Below, in pieces: positions 8,971 to 17,099 of a DNA stretch of 64,000 nt. A program made the position numbers and the translations under genes. Positions within the stretch are counted from its first letter, which is position 1, and every line of letters starts with the position of its first letter. Origin of the DNA: Parabacteroides goldsteinii (lineage in GTDB: Bacteria > Bacteroidota > Bacteroidia > Bacteroidales > Tannerellaceae); contig NZ_JADNBB010000010.1 of NCBI RefSeq assembly GCF_015550595.1, positions 124,001 to 188,000 on the forward strand. Direction: 5' to 3'. The notes under the pieces were generated by a model that did no database searches, was not told where the DNA came from, and saw nothing but the letters and a program-made list of their open reading frames with translations.

Positions 8971-9054
8971 GTTTCAACCTAATGAAACAGTTGTTTCACT
9001 GTAATGGAACAGTTGTTTCACTGTAATGGAACAGTTGTTTCACTGTAATGAAAC
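8971..9054. repeat. 22-bp-period array of palindromic words (GAAAC-AGTT-GTTTC)
   Basis: The pentamer GTTTC recurs at 8971, 8993, 9015 and 9037, exactly 22 bp apart, and its complement G(A/G)AAC recurs at 8984, 9006, 9028 and 9050, also 22 bp apart. Each unit is a small hairpin, GAAAC-AGTT-GTTTC, plus an 8-base spacer ACTGTAAT; one arm base alternates A/G. It lies between the tsaD stop and the pncC start, so in the tsaD transcript it would form a chain of small stem-loops. It is not a CRISPR array, because spacers are identical and too short. Two other arrays with the same period but different sequence are at 47713 and 59344. Confidence 0.9.
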
Positions 9055-9098
9055 TCTTTTTTCTAAAGGATGTATGTAAACAGCAATTACCTACATTT

Positions 9099-10118
9099 TT
9101 AGATAACCACCCGTGAGAACGGAACAGCGTCCATCGGACAAAAATCCTTATCGAGGAATTTATAATAACCAGTGATGGCAACCATCGCCGCGTTGTCTGT
9201 TGTAAACGCGAACTTCGGGATATGCACTTTCCAGCCATACCGCTTTGCATGGTCGAGGAAGGCATCGCGCAAACCGGAGTTTGCCGAAACACCGCCGGCC
9301 ACCGCCACCTCTTTTATATTCAGGTCTTTCGCTGCCTTGCGCAACTTATCCATCAGGATATCGATCACTGTCGACTGAAGGGAGGCACAAAGGTCACGTT
9401 TATTCTTTTCGATGAAGTCCGGATCTTCCTGTAGTTTATCCCTCAAGGTATAGAGGAAAGAAGTTTTCAGCCCGCTGAAGCTATAATCGTACCCCGGAAT
9501 ATGCGGTTTGCTGAAAGTAAAGGCTTTCGGATTTCCTTCGTTGGCCAACCGGTTCACCACCGGACCACCCGGATAACCCAGCCCCATTACCTTCGCACAT
9601 TTATCGAAGGCTTCGCCCGCCGCGTCATCTATCGTCTGCCCTATCACCTCCATGTCGTTATAAGCATTCACTTTGATGATCTGCGAGTTACCGCCCGACA
9701 CCAGTAAACACAGGAACGGGAACGAGGGAGCATGATCGTCTTCCGGCGTTTCCTTGATAAAGTGAGCCAGTACATGCGCCTGCAAATGGTTGATCTCGAT
9801 CATCGGGATGTCCAAAGAAGCCGCAAATCCTTTGGCAAAGGAGGTACCGACCAGCAGAGATCCCATCAACCCCGGCCCGCGTGTGAACGCAACAGCGCTC
9901 AGTTCCGACTTATCGATACCTGCACGCTTGATAGCCTCTGCGACCACCGGGATGATATTCTGCTGGTGAGCGCGTGAAGCCAGCTCGGGAACCACGCCAC
10001 CATATGCTTCGTGAACCGCCTGACTGGCTATCACATTCGACAGCATCACGCCATCGCGTATTACGGAAGAGGAAGTATCATCACAGGATGATTCTATCCC
10101 CAATATTGTTACACTCAT
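9099..10118 (-). CDS. tsaD: tRNA N6-adenosine threonylcarbamoyltransferase
   Basis: 339 residues, the usual TsaD length. It has ILGIESSCDDTS at the N-terminus, PELASRAHQ, the metal-binding HLQAH motif (family H-x-x-x-H), LLVSGGNSQI, the nucleotide-binding GGVSAN and the final metal ligand in FTTDNAAM. TsaD transfers the threonylcarbamoyl group made by TsaC to A37 of ANN-decoding tRNAs, working with TsaB and TsaE in the cytoplasm; it is normally essential. It is divergent from the TamB-like gene. A minus-strand -7-like TAAATTTG sits at 10148-10141. Confidence 0.96.
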   Translation of the reverse strand: MSVTILGIESSCDDTSSSVIRDGVMLSNVIASQAVHEAYGGVVPELASRAHQQNIIPVVAEAIKRAGIDKSELSAVAFTRGPGLMGSLLVGTSFAKGFAASLDIPMIEINHLQAHVLAHFIKETPEDDHAPSFPFLCLLVSGGNSQIIKVNAYNDMEVIGQTIDDAAGEAFDKCAKVMGLGYPGGPVVNRLANEGNPKAFTFSKPHIPGYDYSFSGLKTSFLYTLRDKLQEDPDFIEKNKRDLCASLQSTVIDILMDKLRKAAKDLNIKEVAVAGGVSANSGLRDAFLDHAKRYGWKVHIPKFAFTTDNAAMVAITGYYKFLDKDFCPMDAVPFSRVVI

Positions 10119-10177
10119 ACTCTTCTCTCGTTTTTTTGTGCAAATTTAATGAATTCTATCGCGATATTGTTGTAGAT

Positions 10178-13100
10178 TTGTGCTTAAAATATAGTAAAGA
10201 TATCAGAGGACTCAAATACATAATCATTACCCTACTTACTCTGTTCTGGATATTCTATGCAATGCCCTTCATATTGTTGAAGATACCGTACGTTCAACAC
10301 CGGGTTTCCGACATTGCATCGACCGAATTATCCAGCCACCTCGGTGTGCCTGTTAAGATAGGAAATGTCAGTATCGAGTGGTTCAACCGTGTGGTTCTCG
10401 ACAACTTATACCTCGAAGACCAGGATGGAAAAACATTATTCGAAGCGAACCATGTGGCGGCAGGCTTCGAAGCCCTTCCCCTGCTGAAAGGCAAATTCGT
10501 ATTCTCGACCGTGCGTCTGTTCGGTTTCTCGGTCAATCTGAAAAAGAAGACACCTGAAAGTCCGCTGAACCTCCAATTCGTCCTGGATGCTTTCGCCAGC
10601 AGAGACACCTTGAAGAAGAGTCCGAATATCGACTTGCGTTTCAACTCGATCCTGATCCGGCGCGGAAACTTCCGTTTTGACGTGGAAAGTGCCGACTCTA
10701 CTCCCGGCAAGTTTAATGCCAAGCATGTGGACATCAAGAACCTGAGCGCGAAAATATCCCTGAAAGCCTTCAACAAGGACAGCCTGAACGCCAACATCAA
10801 AAAGATGAGTTTCAACGAGGCTTCCGGTTTTGAACTGGATAAACTTTCGATGAATATCATCAGCAACCGCGACAGTGCTTTCATCAACAACTTCGAAATA
10901 AAATTACCGCAAACGGATTTGAAAATCAGCCGTGCACAAATCGGTATGCACGAAATCGAGAATGTCACCCAGTTGTTGAACCAGGCTCCGCTGGAACTAA
11001 ACATTTCTCCTTCACAGATATGCCTGAAAGACTTGTCGCCTTTCGTCCCTGCCTTCCGGAATTTTACGGAAACGATCGAACTTTCGGCCGAAGCATCCGG
11101 ATACATCAATAATATCGACCTGAAACGGTTGACTTTACGGTACAGCGACAAAATGCTTTTCGTCGGAAAAATGGAACTGAAAGGTATCTCCCACCCCGAA
11201 GAGGCTTACATCTTCGGACAGGTTAACAAGATGTATATCACGACCGACGGTATAGCCGGACTGGTGAATAACTTCAATAAGAAACCCGTCATACTTCCCG
11301 ATCCGATCGTCAAACTCGGAACGGTAAACTTTACCGGTGAGATCTCCGGCTTCTTCGATAACCTGGTTGCTTTCGGAAAGTTCTCGTCGGCCATCGGTTC
11401 CGTGCAAACGGATATGATATTCGGTAGCGACAAGGAAAACGGCATCACGGCCTACCTGAAAGGACATGTTTCGACCCCCGGACTGCAACTGGATGAATTA
11501 TTCGGCGAAGGCAACCCGTACGGAAAAACAAAGCTCAGTATCTCGCTCGATGCCAAACGGCATGAACACACCGGTTTCTTCGGGAACATAAAGGCAAATA
11601 TCGACGAAGTTGAATATAGGAAGTATACTTATACGGACATCCAGCTTTCCGGTAACTTCAAAAAGAACAGCTTCGACGGAATGGTTCAGGTGAACGACCC
11701 GAACGGCAAACTCTATGCCGAAGGAATGTTCAGGCACGAAGGACAAAACTCGATGTTCAATTTTACGGCCAACCTCCAGCATTTCCGCCCGGACAGCCTG
11801 AACCTGATCGACAAATACGAATCGCCTGACATCTCTTTATCGCTGAACGCCGACTTTACCGGTAACAACATCGACAACCTGGAAGGTAACATTTCAATAG
11901 ACAGCCTCTCGTTTAAAACCGCTCCGAGCAGCTTCTTCCTGAAAAAGCTGCTGGTGACTGCCTCCGGACATTCGCTGGACCGCCACCTGACCATCTCTTC
12001 GGATATCCTGAACGGGGAGATAACCGGAGCCTATTCGTTCAAAACAATCGTGCCGAGCTTTATGAATACTTTCAAAGGGTATATACCGGCACTGATCAAC
12101 GTTACCCAGAAAAAGCAGAAAGTGGAAGAAAACAATTTCTCCCTGTTGCTTACTGTCGAAAACACCGACAGTATCTCGCAGACGCTTAAGTTGCCTTTCA
12201 CGATGGTCAGCCAGGGACGTATCACCGGACACTATAACAACTTGTACAACAAATTCCGTTTCGAAGCTTTCCTGCCCAAGTTCAAACTGGGCAATTCGAT
12301 GTTCGAATCCGGCTACCTGACCTGCGACAATCCCACAGAAGATATAAGCCTGCAACTCAAAGCGATCAATTATAACCAGAAAGGAACCCGCAACTATCTC
12401 GACCTGAAAGCCGACGCAAAAGATAACCGGATCAATACCCTGATCGGCTGGGCCAACAACAAAGAAAAAGAATTCAGGGCCGAACTATCCGCTTCCGCCC
12501 TCTTCACGGAAGAAGAGCATGAAAAGGGACCTGCCACCTTAAGGACGAATATATCCCTGAACGAAAGCCCGTTGGTCCTCAACGATTCGATCTGGAAGAT
12601 CAATCCTTCGGAAATAACCATCGCCGATGGCAGGATAGATATCGACAACTTCAAGGTATCCAACGAGCAGCAGTACCTGCGGCTGGACGGAAGCATTTCC
12701 AAAAACCCGACAGACACTTTGCTGATGGACTTGAAAGAGGTTGAACTCAGCTATATTTTCGACATACTGAATATCCCTGTCCTGCAATTCGCCGGAAAAG
12801 CCACAGGTACGTTTAATATATGCGACCTGTACGGTAGCCGTATGTTGAACACCGACTTGGAAATAAAAGACTTCTCCTTCAACCAGGTAGGACTCGGCCG
12901 CCTGAACCTGTTCAGCGAATGGGATGACGAACAACAGGGAATCCTGATGCTCGGCAGCATCTATAAGAACGATACGACGTGGACCGACGTGAGCGGGTAT
13001 ATATTCCCGGTCGGAAAAAATGCCGGCCTATCCTTGTTCTTCGACGCGAACGACCTCAACATCGCTTTCCTCCATCCTTTTGTCGACAAGGTAGCCAAGA

Positions 13101-14725
13101 ACATTCAGGGACGCGGGTTCGGAAGTGTCCACCTGCATGGCCCCTTCAAGGCGCTTACAGTCGAGGGAGACGCTTATGTGGAAGACGGTGGCCTGGGAAT
13201 AGAATACACCAATACGTACTATACATTCTCCGACTCTATCCATATGGATGCAGGCTCCATCAATATGCGGGATCTGAAAGTGAACGATAAGTTCGGTAAT
13301 CCGGGTATCGTCAATATGCATGTCTACCATAACCATTTCAAGGATGTCAGCTTCGATGTAAATGTCAAGACAAACAACATGCTGGTGTTCAACGCTACCC
13401 GCAAACTCAATCCGCTGATCTATGGAACAGTATTCGGTAGCGGAACCGCTTCTATCAAAGGGAATGACAAATTGATCAACTTCGATATCAATATGCGTAA
13501 CGATCCTAAAACGGCTGTTACGCTCGACTTCATGAACAATACATCGGCAGCCGATTACGACTTCATCACTTTTGTCGACAAAAAGAAATTACAGGAGTCG
13601 GTAACAAACAGCACACTCCCGCACGACTCGCTGAAGATCGCCTCAAACATCGAAGATGAAGGTGCCGAACTACGTATGAACTTCCTGCTCGACATAACTC
13701 CCGAGGCTGATATCGAACTGATCATGGATCCGATAGCCGGCGATAAGATCACAGGTAATTGCAGCGGAAGTATGCAGATAGAATACGGAACAAAGACCGA
13801 CCTGCGTATGTATGGCAATATGGGTATCGTCAGCGGTAACTATAACTTTAGCCTGCAACAGATCATACACAAAGACTTTAAGATACGCGAAGGCAGTTCG
13901 ATCGACTTCCGCGGCGATCCTTTCGATGCCACGATGCACGTTAATGCCATCTATAACCTGACTGCCAACCTGCGTGACCTGGATGAAGGTCTTGCGCAGC
14001 AGAGTGCACGAACCAATGTCCCGGTAAACTGCGTGCTTAACCTCGATGGCATGTTACGTAACCCGAGTATCTCGTTTGACCTGGAACTGCCCGGCTCCAA
14101 CGAAGAGATAGAACGGCAAATGAAATCGCTGATCGACACCGAAGATATGATGACACGCCAGATCATCTACTTACTTGTTCTGAATAAGTTTAATACTCCC
14201 GAATATAGCCAGAACGCCTATTGTTCAAATGATTTCAGTGCCGTGGCTTCTTCTGCTATATCTTCCCAGATATCCAGTATACTGAATAGCCTGACCGACA
14301 AAGTACAAATCGGCACTAATATCCGTACGAGTGAAGATGGCATACAAGATACTGAAGTTGAAATGTTGCTGTCCAGCCAACTACTGGATAATCGTCTACT
14401 GCTTAACGGTAGCTTCGGCTATAAAAACAGAACTACCGAAAGCACGCAAAAGAACGACTTCATCGGAGAATTCGACCTGGAATATAAACTGACTAAGAAT
14501 GGGGAAATCCGCTTGAAGGCTTATAATCATTCGAATGATATGTACCGGTATCTAAAACAGTCGCTGACTACTCAGGGCGTAGGTATCATGTTCAAAAAAG
14601 ACTTCACACACCTGTCCGAATTCTTCCGTAGAAGGAAAATACTTCCACTAACCCCGCTCGCTCCCGCCAATACGGATACGATCCCTCCGATGCGGATGGA
14701 TACTACTACGACAGCAACTCCTTAA
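10178..14725 (+). CDS. TamB-like translocation/assembly module protein (AsmA/DUF490 superfamily)
   Basis: About 1515 residues: one N-terminal hydrophobic anchor (LKYIIITLLTLFWIFYAMPF), then a long repetitive beta-rich periplasmic body, and a C-terminal TamB/DUF490 domain (about the last 350 residues, with LNLDGMLRNPSISFDLELPG and RQIIYLLVLNKF). Proteins of this class bridge inner and outer membranes and carry phospholipids or help insert outer-membrane proteins. The start is unsettled: the frame is open back into tsaD. The in-frame TTG at 10178 keeps the whole anchor but overlaps a -7-like box TAGATTTG (10173-10180). The first ATG, at 10261, would cut the anchor in half. Homolog alignment is needed to fix it. 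The 3' end overlaps the convergent dus gene by 20 bases. Confidence 0.85.
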   Translation: MCLKYSKDIRGLKYIIITLLTLFWIFYAMPFILLKIPYVQHRVSDIASTELSSHLGVPVKIGNVSIEWFNRVVLDNLYLEDQDGKTLFEANHVAAGFEALPLLKGKFVFSTVRLFGFSVNLKKKTPESPLNLQFVLDAFASRDTLKKSPNIDLRFNSILIRRGNFRFDVESADSTPGKFNAKHVDIKNLSAKISLKAFNKDSLNANIKKMSFNEASGFELDKLSMNIISNRDSAFINNFEIKLPQTDLKISRAQIGMHEIENVTQLLNQAPLELNISPSQICLKDLSPFVPAFRNFTETIELSAEASGYINNIDLKRLTLRYSDKMLFVGKMELKGISHPEEAYIFGQVNKMYITTDGIAGLVNNFNKKPVILPDPIVKLGTVNFTGEISGFFDNLVAFGKFSSAIGSVQTDMIFGSDKENGITAYLKGHVSTPGLQLDELFGEGNPYGKTKLSISLDAKRHEHTGFFGNIKANIDEVEYRKYTYTDIQLSGNFKKNSFDGMVQVNDPNGKLYAEGMFRHEGQNSMFNFTANLQHFRPDSLNLIDKYESPDISLSLNADFTGNNIDNLEGNISIDSLSFKTAPSSFFLKKLLVTASGHSLDRHLTISSDILNGEITGAYSFKTIVPSFMNTFKGYIPALINVTQKKQKVEENNFSLLLTVENTDSISQTLKLPFTMVSQGRITGHYNNLYNKFRFEAFLPKFKLGNSMFESGYLTCDNPTEDISLQLKAINYNQKGTRNYLDLKADAKDNRINTLIGWANNKEKEFRAELSASALFTEEEHEKGPATLRTNISLNESPLVLNDSIWKINPSEITIADGRIDIDNFKVSNEQQYLRLDGSISKNPTDTLLMDLKEVELSYIFDILNIPVLQFAGKATGTFNICDLYGSRMLNTDLEIKDFSFNQVGLGRLNLFSEWDDEQQGILMLGSIYKNDTTWTDVSGYIFPVGKNAGLSLFFDANDLNIAFLHPFVDKVAKNIQGRGFGSVHLHGPFKALTVEGDAYVEDGGLGIEYTNTYYTFSDSIHMDAGSINMRDLKVNDKFGNPGIVNMHVYHNHFKDVSFDVNVKTNNMLVFNATRKLNPLIYGTVFGSGTASIKGNDKLINFDINMRNDPKTAVTLDFMNNTSAADYDFITFVDKKKLQESVTNSTLPHDSLKIASNIEDEGAELRMNFLLDITPEADIELIMDPIAGDKITGNCSGSMQIEYGTKTDLRMYGNMGIVSGNYNFSLQQIIHKDFKIREGSSIDFRGDPFDATMHVNAIYNLTANLRDLDEGLAQQSARTNVPVNCVLNLDGMLRNPSISFDLELPGSNEEIERQMKSLIDTEDMMTRQIIYLLVLNKFNTPEYSQNAYCSNDFSAVASSAISSQISSILNSLTDKVQIGTNIRTSEDGIQDTEVEMLLSSQLLDNRLLLNGSFGYKNRTTESTQKNDFIGEFDLEYKLTKNGEIRLKAYNHSNDMYRYLKQSLTTQGVGIMFKKDFTHLSEFFRRRKILPLTPLAPANTDTIPPMRMDTTTTATP

Positions 14726-15638
14726 CGGCTGAATAATAAACAGTAAGGTTGTTGCTTTTGATCACCTTTTTCCGCAAACGCTTTTCGGCATCCGGCAATA
14801 GGTAATCCCAAAGTGTCTTTAGTTTTGCCAGTATCTGATGATCTCCCCCTTCCAGGCATAAGCTATATTGCTCAGCCAACAGGCGGTGGAAGTCGGCCAA
14901 CCGAGTCTGTTTCTCCGTGGCCGATAAAGTTTTGCCGTTTGCATATTCCGCGGCCAGCCAGGGGTGAGATAACAATCCCCGTCCCAGCATGACTCCTTTC
15001 AGCGCTGGGAAACGATCGGTTATCGAGTGAATATCTTCCAGACTACCCAGGTCGCCGTTATAAAAGAGTGGCAATGTACATGCTTCATAGAAACGGGAGA
15101 ACCCTTCGATATCCACCACTCCTTTATACTGTTGCAATCCGATTCGGGGATGCAAAGTAACATGTGCCAGGGGAAGAGAGTTGATAAAAGGCAAGAGTGC
15201 CAGAGACTCATCCGGTTGCTCCCATCCCAAACGAAGTTTCAGGGAAAAGCTCATCTCGGGAAATTCGCGGATCGTACCCAGCAAAGCAACAGCCTCTTCC
15301 TTGTATGGTAATATCCCGGCTCCACGATGCAACCGGGCTTGCATGGGAAACGGACAACCCATATTTATATCCGCCTGCCTGTAACCCCTCTCCCGGAAAA
15401 ATGCAGCAATGCGACGGAATTCATCAGGTGTAGCAGCTATCAGTTGGGGAATGACCGGGACATCCTGATTATGCTCAGGGGCTATGTCACGCAAATCTTT
15501 GTTACGGAACCCCTCTTTCTCCAGACGGACAAAAGGGGTATAGTAGTTCTCCACACCGCCGAAGATACGGCTATGGGCTTCCCGGTACACGTCATCGGTA
15601 TAGCCTTGTAGCGGGGCAAAATGAACTTTATAATCCAT
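14706..15638 (-). CDS. tRNA-dihydrouridine synthase
   Basis: 310 residues. The FMN-binding TIM barrel of the Dus family is clear: FAPLQGYTDDVYR at the start, DINMGCPFPMQARLHRGAG with the catalytic cysteine of the N-x-G-C-P signature, KLRLGWEQPDE, LTLHPR, a YNGDLGS strand and GVMLGRGLLSHPWL. It reduces specific uridines in the D-loop of tRNA with NADPH. It is closest in layout to the DusC-like group, but the exact target position cannot be read. Its ATG shares a base with the lipB stop (TGATG arrangement), the third gene of mtgA-lipB-dus. The 3' end overlaps the TamB-like gene tail. Confidence 0.9.
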   Translation of the reverse strand: MDYKVHFAPLQGYTDDVYREAHSRIFGGVENYYTPFVRLEKEGFRNKDLRDIAPEHNQDVPVIPQLIAATPDEFRRIAAFFRERGYRQADINMGCPFPMQARLHRGAGILPYKEEAVALLGTIREFPEMSFSLKLRLGWEQPDESLALLPFINSLPLAHVTLHPRIGLQQYKGVVDIEGFSRFYEACTLPLFYNGDLGSLEDIHSITDRFPALKGVMLGRGLLSHPWLAAEYANGKTLSATEKQTRLADFHRLLAEQYSLCLEGGDHQILAKLKTLWDYLLPDAEKRLRKKVIKSNNLTVYYSAVKELLS

Positions 15639-16303
15639 CAGGGAAACAGTTCTGAAAATAATGTATGCAGTTGTACTTTCGCCTTCCCAAAGTCTTGCTT
15701 GCCCCCCAGTTCCTTTTCCAGCGAGGTAACACCCTTATCCGTAAAACCGCAGGGGTTAATCAGGGAAAAATAGCTCAGGTCCGTATTTATATTCAGCGCA
15801 AAACCGTGCATCGTGACATACCGGCTACTTTTTACTCCGATAGCACATATCTTTCGGGCGCGGCCTTTCACCTCCGGATCTATCCAGACTCCGGTCGCAC
15901 CTTCCAACCGCTCCCCTTTGATCCCGTAAAGGGCCAGAAAGCGGATTATAACTTCTTCCAAGGTATGGATATACTGTTTCAGCCCCAACTGCCAGTGTTC
16001 CAGGTCAAAGACCGGATATCCTGTGATTTGTCCGGGTCCGTGATACGTTATATCGCCACCCCGGTTCGTATGAAAGAAGGATATTCCCTGGCGCTGCAAC
16101 AGCTCCACAGGGATCAATAGGTTCGAGTCTTTCCCGCTTTTCCCGATGGTCAGCACCGGCTGATGTTCACAGAAAAAGAGTTTATTCTCTCCCTGTCCGC
16201 CCCATATCTTGGCCTGAATCAACGTCTCAAACGCTTCCGTCTGAACGGCTAAAGCTTCGGTGTAATCGATATGTCCGAGGTCGTGAAAAGTGAAGCTCTC
16301 CAT
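15638..16303 (-). CDS. lipB: Octanoyl-[ACP]:protein octanoyltransferase
   Basis: 221 residues of the LipB/LplA fold. Signatures: the RGGDITYHGPGQITGYP loop, the catalytic lysine region ARKICAIGVK and the catalytic cysteine in NPCGFTDKGVTSL. LipB moves octanoate from acyl carrier protein to lipoyl domains of pyruvate and 2-oxoglutarate dehydrogenases and GcvH, before sulfur insertion by LipA. The natural start (MESFTFHDLGHIDYTEAL) lies 55 bases inside the 3' end of mtgA, an unusually long same-strand overlap. It is followed directly by dus. Confidence 0.94.
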   Translation of the reverse strand: MESFTFHDLGHIDYTEALAVQTEAFETLIQAKIWGGQGENKLFFCEHQPVLTIGKSGKDSNLLIPVELLQRQGISFFHTNRGGDITYHGPGQITGYPVFDLEHWQLGLKQYIHTLEEVIIRFLALYGIKGERLEGATGVWIDPEVKGRARKICAIGVKSSRYVTMHGFALNINTDLSYFSLINPCGFTDKGVTSLEKELGGKQDFGKAKVQLHTLFSELFP

Positions 16304-17043
16304 TTTTTTCTCTTTTTAATTTTACCGTTTTTGTTTTCGATCTCTCCCGCTCCATAACCCATCTGGATCTTTATCAGTTTTCCCATCAGGGAAAGGATCT
16401 GCCCCTGCCGCTTCAACATGTAGGGAGAAGGCTTTCCTGAATTAAACTTCCGCGGATTGGGTAGTGAAGCGGCGATCAGCGCTGCTTCACCGGCACTCAA
16501 CTTCGAAGCCGATTTCTTGAAATGAGCCTTTGCCACCGCCTCGGCCCCATAGATACCATCCCCCATCTCTATGGAATTCAGATAGACTTCCATGATACGT
16601 TCTTTCCCCCATATCCACTCGATCAATAATGTGAAATAGACCTCGATCCCCTTACGGATATAGCTTTTAGTAGGAAGAAGGAATACATTCTTGGCTGTCT
16701 GCTGGGAGATAGTGCTGGCGCCACGTACGCGCTTTCCCTTTTCCGCCTCATCGCGGGCTTTCTGGATCTGTTCGATATCAAAACCGTTATGATCCAGAAA
16801 AAGGTTATCTTCCGAGGCAACTACTGCCTGAACCAATGGCTGGGCAATCTGTGATAACGGGACCCAGGTATGATCCAGTTTCCAGGGTTTGCCTTCCTTA
16901 TACTGATCATACAAACGTGTCAGCATCAAAGGGGTATAGTAGACGGGAATGAATTTATAAGCCACCACCGCCAATATGCTTGATATAAACAGGAATATGA
17001 GAATGTTCCTGCACCAAATTAAAATCCGCTTTATAAAAGGCAT
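16249..17043 (-). CDS. mtgA: Monofunctional peptidoglycan glycosyltransferase (GT51)
   Basis: 264 residues: one N-terminal membrane anchor (ILIFLFISSILAVVAYKF) and a GT51 domain. Conserved blocks are VASEDNLFLDHNGFD (catalytic Glu in the first block), RGASTISQQTAKNVF, RKGIEVYFTLLIEWIWGKERI, EVYLNSIEMGDGIYG and ASLPNPRKFN. No transpeptidase domain follows, so it polymerises lipid II glycan chains without cross-linking. The last residues are lysine-rich, and the coding end overlaps lipB by 55 bases. It is the first gene of the mtgA-lipB-dus operon and is 56 bases from the xylose transporter stop. Confidence 0.94.
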   Translation of the reverse strand: MPFIKRILIWCRNILIFLFISSILAVVAYKFIPVYYTPLMLTRLYDQYKEGKPWKLDHTWVPLSQIAQPLVQAVVASEDNLFLDHNGFDIEQIQKARDEAEKGKRVRGASTISQQTAKNVFLLPTKSYIRKGIEVYFTLLIEWIWGKERIMEVYLNSIEMGDGIYGAEAVAKAHFKKSASKLSAGEAALIAASLPNPRKFNSGKPSPYMLKRQGQILSLMGKLIKIQMGYGAGEIENKNGKIKKRKKWRASLFTTSDISITPKL

Positions 17044-17099
17044 ATTATATTGTCTCCATTAAACGGTGGCAAACTTACAAAAAAAGCACTAGAATAGCA

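Noticed and set aside
8971-9054. CRISPR array reading of the GAAAC/GTTTC repeats
   Set aside because: Repeat plus spacer is only 22 bp, the spacers are the same in each unit, and there are no cas genes in the window.
9974-10177. Upstream extension of the TamB-like protein into tsaD
   Set aside because: The residues before the hydrophobic anchor are the reverse-strand product of tsaD (Arg/His-rich) with no membrane or domain sense.
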